A DNA stretch of 64,000 bases from Xiphydria camelus (taxonomy: Eukaryota > Arthropoda > Insecta > Hymenoptera > Xiphydriidae), in NCBI GenBank assembly GCA_963678675.1, contig OY783200.1, forward strand, positions 24,008,190 through 24,072,189. The letters run 5' to 3'. Positions 58,775-64,000 of this stretch are shown piece after piece. The notes beneath the pieces were generated by a model. The model saw only the letters and a program-made list of their open reading frames with translations. It was not told the origin of the DNA and did no database searches. Position 1 is the first letter of the stretch. The number at the start of each line of letters is the position of its first letter. The position numbers and the translations under genes were made by a program.

Positions 58775-59005
58775 TTTTCGTCGAACTTTAGTTTCACTCT
58801 CCAAACCTTCACCAAACTTTGATTTCACTCTTCAAACCTTCGCCGAAGTCTTCAAATTCATTTTACCACCCTTCTATCCGAAAAAATTAAATAACGGACG
58901 CGTACGCCCCTTTGCTCCTTCCGCCAAACTTTAATTTCACCCTCCGCACCATCGCCGAACTTTATTTTCGCTCTCCGAACTTTCGTCGAACTCTCTAAAC
59001 TCATT
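58775..59005. repeat. Imperfect tandem repeat of about 30 bp before mS37
   Basis: Units resembling CGCCGAACTTTATTTTCAC and CTCTCCAAACCTT recur about seven times with drift, ending 68 bp before the mS37 start codon. They could lie in its promoter or 5' UTR. Confidence 0.6.
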
Positions 59006-59072
59006 CCGCGAGCCCCGATCCCGCAAATCTCTTCAAAAGAAACAAATAAAGAACGCGCTTCCTTCGCTGTAG

Positions 59073-59557
59073 ATGCTACGGATGAGCAAGTATGCAGGCC
59101 ACATCCGCGCGTCAAACGGAAGGACGCCGCAGAACGAAAACAAGGTGCCGTTCAAGGAGATCCTGCCGCTGACTCTGAAGGACAGAGTCTCCGGAAAAGG
59201 CAACAGTGTCAAGGGTAAGATCTCCTTGCGGACGGTCGTCTTCAAATCGAGGAGCACTACTGGTCGCTTCCTCGAAGATATCGCAACCGCGCGTCTATGG
59301 AAACGCGTCCTTCTCCGCTTCCAGAGTCTGGCTGCCTCTACGAGATCTCGCTGTTCTTCAACTGCATGAAGACCAACGAGTTCCAGGAGTCGCTTTGCAC
59401 CCAGGAGAGCGGGAACTTTCAGAAGTGCTATGACGACTACCTCACGAAAACACGGTTCAACAGGGCACAGAGGAACAAGGGAATCCTGAAGGCCGGAACG
59501 GAGAATTTATCGCACGAGCAAATCACGATGGTTCTCCGTAAGTTTCCAAATAAATGA
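59073..59557 (+). CDS. CHCHD1: Mitochondrial small ribosomal subunit protein mS37 (CHCHD1)
   Basis: A small mitoribosome protein of the intermembrane-space-import (CHCH) type. Two exons, 59073-59214 and 59325-59557, give 375 nt or 124 residues, close to the family's usual 118-125. The intron is 110 bp, GTAAGA to TTCCAG, and splits a glutamate codon. The twin CX9C pairs are Cys51-Cys61 and Cys72-Cys82 (CLYEISLFFNC; CTQESGNFQKC), the substrate motif of the Mia40 oxidative import pathway. The C-terminus FPNK is typical of the family. The first ATG is used; a second in-frame Met three codons later is an alternative start. An AATAAA follows at 59643. The gene converges with the brambleberry-like gene. 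Confidence 0.9.
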
Positions 59558-59642
59558 GATCGACGTGCGGGGGCTACGTTGGGGCGTCGAGAGAGTCGAT
59601 CATTTGGTAGTTTGAGGTTGGTTTTGTAATTTCGTTGTTTGA

Positions 59643-59648
59643 AATAAA
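59643..59648 (+). promoter_or_regulatory. Poly(A) signal candidate for mS37
   Basis: AATAAA lies 86 bp after the stop codon on the coding strand, in a short 3' UTR-like stretch. Confidence 0.6.
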
Positions 59649-59854
59649 TTGTACAAAGGCTTTTGAATGTCGATACTCGTGCTTTTTTGTCCGTGCGAAC
59701 GTTGCGACGCTCGGCGGTCGTACGTACAAATTAGTCGAAAGGAAGGTAGCGCAGTGGGAATGTATGATTTTGCGAACGACGGTTCCGCTCGCTTTCCGCG
59801 GTGGAACGATACGTATGATCATCATTCACCGTTTACAAAGTTCTCCGAGCGAGA

Positions 59855-60075
59855 AATATATAAGGCTAAGCTTACTCGCCAGGAAAGAAACTTCAATCGC
59901 TATCATCTCACTGCTTTTTGACTGGTATTTGTATAACACTTTTTTGAAGATTACATTTTTATCTACAATAAAGTCTTATATCCATGTAGGCCAAAGTTCA
60001 TGAATAATGAGAAAATAACGATTGAAGTTTCTTTCCCGGCGAGTAAATTTAACTTTATATGGTATATTTTCGGAT
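59855..60075. mobile_element. Palindromic MITE family, copy after mS37
   Basis: AAGCTTACTCGCCAGG and AACTTCAATCGCTATC on the left are mirrored by AACGATTGAAGTTTC and GGCGAGTAAATTTAAC on the right, around ACTTTTTTGAAGATTAC. It is the same family as at 16672, 24895 and 63865. Confidence 0.6.
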
Positions 60076-60278
60076 GGTATTCGCGCTCTGCGACGAATAT
60101 TTATCTCGAAACCTCAGAAACAATCTCCTTCACCGGTAATCATCGTCTCCACCCGCGTCTCGAATATGCGCACGCGTTGCGGGATGAGCATCGTTCTGCT
60201 GCTCTGAATTCTTCAATCTCCTGAGAGCCAGTCGCTTTGAATATCCTGTTCGAAAAAGATTTGTTACAGAGATTAAAG

Positions 60279-60477
60279 GAATTAGTTGGATCTACTGAAA
60301 AGTACTTGCGAGGTCGCAAGTAATTACTTATTTATACCAATGACATTTTTTAATACATACAATTAGTATGTGATAGCAGGGAAGAAATATCAAGTTAATA
60401 TAAAAAATGATTAAATTGATGTAAATAAATAATTACCTGCGACCCCGCAAATAATTTTTAGTAGATCCAACTAATTC
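60279..60477. mobile_element. 199 bp MITE, GAATTAGTTGG family, copy 2
   Basis: Same ends and interior as 2839-3057. The TIRs are better preserved here, with TACTTGCGAGGTCGCA matched by TGCGACCCCGCAAATA-like sequence. It lies 50 bp downstream of the stop codon of the brambleberry-like gene. Confidence 0.7.
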
Positions 60478-60527
60478 TCTTTCTCTTTGTAGCCCAGACA
60501 AACGACACGGTTTGCCGGAAACAATTC

Positions 60528-62988
60528 CTACTTACGAACGGGTTGGGCTTCCTCGCGTAGCGCGTCCAGCCGGCACTCGATCCTTCGCAGCATCCTATAG
60601 TTCTCCCTCTGCTCGTCCTTGTAACCGTAGTAAGCGTAGAGGAGGATCGATAAGCAGAGAGTCAGTGCAGCCTTGCGAAACAGCCAGGTGATGCGAACCA
60701 GGGAAATCTATCAAAAGAAATCCCTGTAAACTATCCCACCCTTTTCGACGGTGTGAATTAATCGAATCCCTATTGAAAAAGTATCATAGATTCTCATAGA
60801 AAACTTCTGAAATTCCCATAGAATTTCCATGGGACTTTGCTGTGCTTCAGACTATTCTATATATCAGACTATAAGGTTCTATTAGCAATTACAAATAACA
60901 GGTTTTTATTATCTTTATGGGATTCAACTTGTTTTTTCCGGATACATATAAAATTCGGTAAATCCCTATTCATCATCTCAGATACATATAGAATTCAATG
61001 CATTCCTATTCGTTTTTCTCAAACTTTTTTAATGGATATCTGAAATTGCCGTGTCCGAAGCACATCAGATTCTCATAGAAATTATCGGTAGGGATGCTTT
61101 CCTCTGTACCTTGTCGTCGGTCGAGTGCACCGTCGAATTTTGGTAATACTGCACCAGCATTCGCTCCAGAACGACGTTGAAGCTCAGCACTGCGAATAGC
61201 GAGACCCTCGCGTCCGCTGTCCTCCTCGATGAGCTGAACAGCGCGCAGAGGATGCAGCTCACGGTATAATAAATGATCGATTGGAACCAGGACACTTCGC
61301 CCATGATCCAATCCTGAAAGATTTGGACATTGGAGAAGATCCGGTTGAGGAGTTCCTTTTGATCGGCGGCCGATTCTCTGCGAACGCAAAATTCATCCCA
61401 TATACAACGTGGAATATTTTTTATTATTATTATTGTTCTTCGAAAACCGACCTAAAATCGACGACCATATTGCCGACGGTCTCCGCGGAGGACTTTATGA
61501 CCGTTCCCAATTCCCTCCCGTTGTCCAAAAGCTCGTTTTGAATCTGCAAGCCCTCCTTTTGGCTCTGCAACATCGCGTTTTGCAGCTCGGTCGCTTCCAG
61601 CAGTTGCTCCTTCATTCGAGATGAAGCTAGAGATAATCTGGGATTTTTTAGAAGATTTATCAATATGATTCTCGAGTCTCTAAATGTATCGTATTCTAAA
61701 TTTCTATTTTAAAAAACTTTCAAAAGCGTATAAAAATCATCGGAATTTATTAAATCTGAACACGCAGGATCCGCGTGAAAATTTAATCGAATCTGATTAA
61801 TTCGGATACAATTTTGATCCGCTCTTCGTCAGTTTTTGCCAAAAAAAGGACAAGAAACGTTTAGCAAAACAAATAATTTCTCCTCAATCTGGGATTTTTC
61901 AGAAGATTTATCAATACGATTCGCGAGTCTCTAAAAATACCATATCTTAAATGTCTATTAAAGACTTAAAAGCGTGTGAAAATCGTATCGGAATTTATTA
62001 GACCCGAAAACGCACAGCATACGCACGAAAATTTAATCGGATCTGAATGAATTCGGATACAATTTCGATTCGCTTTTCGTCAGTTTTTGCCAAAAAAAAA
62101 AAGGACAAAAAACGCTCAGCAAAACGAATAAAGCCCCTCCTCGACCGTCTTTTATTTAAATTTTAATCTCGTCGTTCGATTTGCAAGTTCGAAAGACCTC
62201 GCGTCCCCGATTGGCCGCCTTCCGCGGAAGCGCGGCTCCCATTGGCCGACGCGCGCGTCTCGCCGCGGCGGCACGAAAACCGCGCAGTCGTCGCTCCGCC
62301 GTCTCGGAAACCGGTACGAACTGTTTGATCGTGTTCTCCGTTTCGCTCTGCCACGCCTCCTGATGCAGGAAGGAACACATGTGAGTGGTGTGCGTGTAGA
62401 ACTCGTTGTACACGCCGAAAGCGCGGTCCGACATGGCGTTGATGCACTCGCTGCGGGCAGAGAACGGAAGGCAAGTCGCCGGGTCAGGTTAGGTCGCGCC
62501 GGGTCAGGGATTCGCGGCGCGCGGAAAGTTAGCGGGCGCGCGAATCGCCCCGTGACGCTGATACGATGTAAAATCGTCGATTCGATTCACCGTCTGCTCT
62601 CCTCCGAATTCGCGAGCTCGTGACACGAGTAGGTCACGTGACCCGAGTCGTCCAAGAAGCAGTTGGCCAGTCTCAGCGCGAGAATCGAGTGCTCGCGGTC
62701 GTTCAGCTTGTCGCAGCTGCTCTCGATCGCCCGCAACGCGTCGTGCCAACATGCGCCGTGCCTCGGCATGGTCGATTTCGCTGGAATATCACGCGTGCCG
62801 TGAGTTATTCGGTCGCAAAACGCGAGGGGCGCGTACGCCGCCTTCTGTTCGTAGCGTGTGCGCGCGCGAACGCGATTTGTACCCTTTATCAGGAGGAATT
62901 CTCGCTCGCCCAAGTCCCGCGGACTCGTGTCCCTCTCGCACGCGAATCCCACGAGAGCGAAGCCGAACGCGACGAGAATCTCGAGCAT
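60528..62988 (-). CDS. Brambleberry-like (KAR5/GEX1 family) nuclear-envelope fusion protein
   Basis: The family acts in fusion of nuclear membranes (karyogamy in yeast and plants, micronuclear fusion in fish embryos). Six exons, 62988-62883, 62780-62591, 62450-62281, 61626-61452, 61377-61110 and 60707-60528, total 1089 nt or 362 residues. Residues 1-18 form a signal peptide. A cysteine-rich lumenal domain follows, with CWHDALRAIESSC, a Cys-containing LALRLANCFLDDSG, THTTHMCSFLHQEAW and ETENTIKQF. Next is a coiled-coil-like stretch (MKEQLLEATELQNAMLQSQK), then hydrophobic segments near residues 244-264, 271-290 and 304-332. The donor after exon 3 is uncertain (GTTTTC at 62280 chosen; a GTGCCG nearby is also in phase). 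The stop overlaps a GTAAGT, so an alternative 3' exon cannot be ruled out. Confidence 0.8.
61634..62125. repeat. Tandem duplication of about 250 bp in an intron
   Basis: Copies 61634-61871 and 61886-62125 both run from AATCTGGGATTTTT through GAATTCGGATACAATTT-like sequence to a TTTTTGCCAAAAAAA tract. It lies in intron 3 of the brambleberry-like gene. Confidence 0.8.
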
Positions 62989-63864
62989 TTTCGGAGCGCG
63001 CGTCCCGCACGCGTTGCGGGGGAATGATTCAAACTGCGGCACTCTACGGCCGGTTCGGTTATTTCGGGAGGGGGTTTGCGCAGCATCCGTCAGGTGATGC
63101 GAGCTGTGCCTCCACTCGGCCAGCTGCTCGCGGCAGAGTGCATTAAACCGGAAGCGGGGGGGACGCGACGGTCGATTACAGGCGAGCGCTACGCGCTCGC
63201 CGACCAATGGGAGCGCTTCGTGCCGACTGGTGGACGGCGCCATTAGGGTTCCGGAAGTCGCCGCGGACCAATGGGAGGCCGAGGTTGACGCTACCGGGAG
63301 ATACGAAAGTTTGAGACTTTCTGAATGGTAATTCGGTTTTCTACGAAATTTTTCTTTTATTGCAGATTCGAAACATTTAGAGGAAATTATCTGCACTGTG
63401 TTTTTTCATTTTTCATTTTTAGCCTTATCAGAGCTGAAAAATGCAGCTACGTGATTGCATTATTATAGGTATAAGCCTTTCTCTCTCGCACTCGTTGCTT
63501 GGTATAAGTGCGTCTCTCTTGCGCTTCGATGACGTCACAACGTTGCAGAGAGAAACGCGCTTATAATTCGGCGAATGGTCATTTTTTCGGATATTTTCTT
63601 TTTTGTATGATATTAAATATGCATATAGATTACAAATTGAATTTAAAAGTATGAATATTTTATTTATGAGGAGACCCAAATTCGGTATTTGCGTAAAAAA
63701 AATTCATATCTCGATTTGTTTCAACGGAAATTTTAACGATTAATTGGTTAATCGATTTGGAGCAATCAGTCCTGAAGAAATATTACTTTCCTTCGAAATA
63801 TCGATCCGATCGCCGGCATTCTTGATGCTTACAATTTTCGAAATCACATTTTTGATTACACCAC
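62989..63864. promoter_or_regulatory. Upstream region of the brambleberry-like gene
   Basis: A CpG-rich stretch to about 63310 holds two ACCAATGGGAG boxes (63203, 63269) and a GGCGAGCGCTACGCGCTCGCC-like palindrome at 63181-63201. A perfect TGACGTCA (CRE-type) lies near 63530. These fit a promoter region, but no transcript start is assigned. The sequence then becomes AT-rich, with no gene seen. Confidence 0.4.
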
Positions 63865-64000
63865 ACGAGTTAAACTCTCTCACCGGAAAAGAAACTTCGA
63901 TCGCTGTTATCTCATTACTCATAAACTTTGGTCCACATTGGTGTAAGACTTTATTCTAGATAAAAGCGTAATTTTCAAAAAAGTATTATACAAACACACC
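63865..64000. mobile_element. Palindromic MITE family, copy cut by window end
   Basis: The left half is visible (GAGTTAAACTCTCTCACCGG and CTTCGATCGCTGTTATCTC), followed by TTTTCAAAAAAGTATTATAC, which is the inverse of the central motif in other copies. The rest lies beyond the window. Confidence 0.5.

Overview
The window is nuclear DNA of an insect, most likely a hymenopteran. I infer an ant or close relative from CpG-rich DNA, compact multi-exon genes with 60-900 bp introns, many short foldback transposons, and proteins closest to insect orthologues. I did not run a search, so the taxon is an inference.

Gene-bearing left flank (about 3.2-17.2 kb): wntless (Wls, minus strand, 11 coding exons) stands head to head with Strip, the striatin-interacting protein of the STRIPAK complex (plus strand, 12 exons), with 809 bp between the start codons. 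Strip converges on glucose-6-phosphate dehydrogenase (Zw/G6PD, minus strand, 7 exons seen). The Zw start codon must lie in an upstream exon that I could not place. Right flank (59.0-63.0 kb): a mitochondrial small-ribosome protein with twin CX9C motifs (mS37/CHCHD1, plus) is followed by a brambleberry/KAR5-type nuclear-membrane fusion protein (minus). I assembled the exon joins by eye. Reading frame and intron phase close exactly in all five genes, apart from the missing 5' end of Zw.

Between Zw and mS37 lie about 42 kb with no recognisable protein gene. This stretch is dominated by a very large palindrome. The left arm (about 30.05-41.36 kb) is repeated in inverted orientation as the right arm (about 47.4-57.87 kb), around a 6 kb spacer of three tandem 1.4-1.6 kb units and a 900 bp foldback element. 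Shuffled pieces of the arm ends lie at 25.8-27.3 and 57.9-58.3 kb, and a diverged third copy of one segment lies at 28.2-30.0 kb. Outer arm segments look nearly identical, while inner ones have diverged strongly.

Within the diverged inner part, one block of about 325 bp (40381-40706 and 47973-48300) differs at only three positions that I could find. It is GC-rich and can fold into a row of at least eight hairpins. It faces outward in both arms and leads into exon-like modules with GTGAGT-type donors. Farther out, in the same reading direction, come arrays of 3'-splice-site-like modules about 110 bp apart and a second GC-rich hairpin block. My best reading is a pair of divergent, probably noncoding transcription units inside a palindrome, with a structured RNA or leader as the most conserved part. 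I do not recognise this as a described family. An assembly artefact must be excluded, although arm-specific differences (a TTAA insertion in the left arm only, a 0.94 kb tandem duplication in the right arm only) argue against it.
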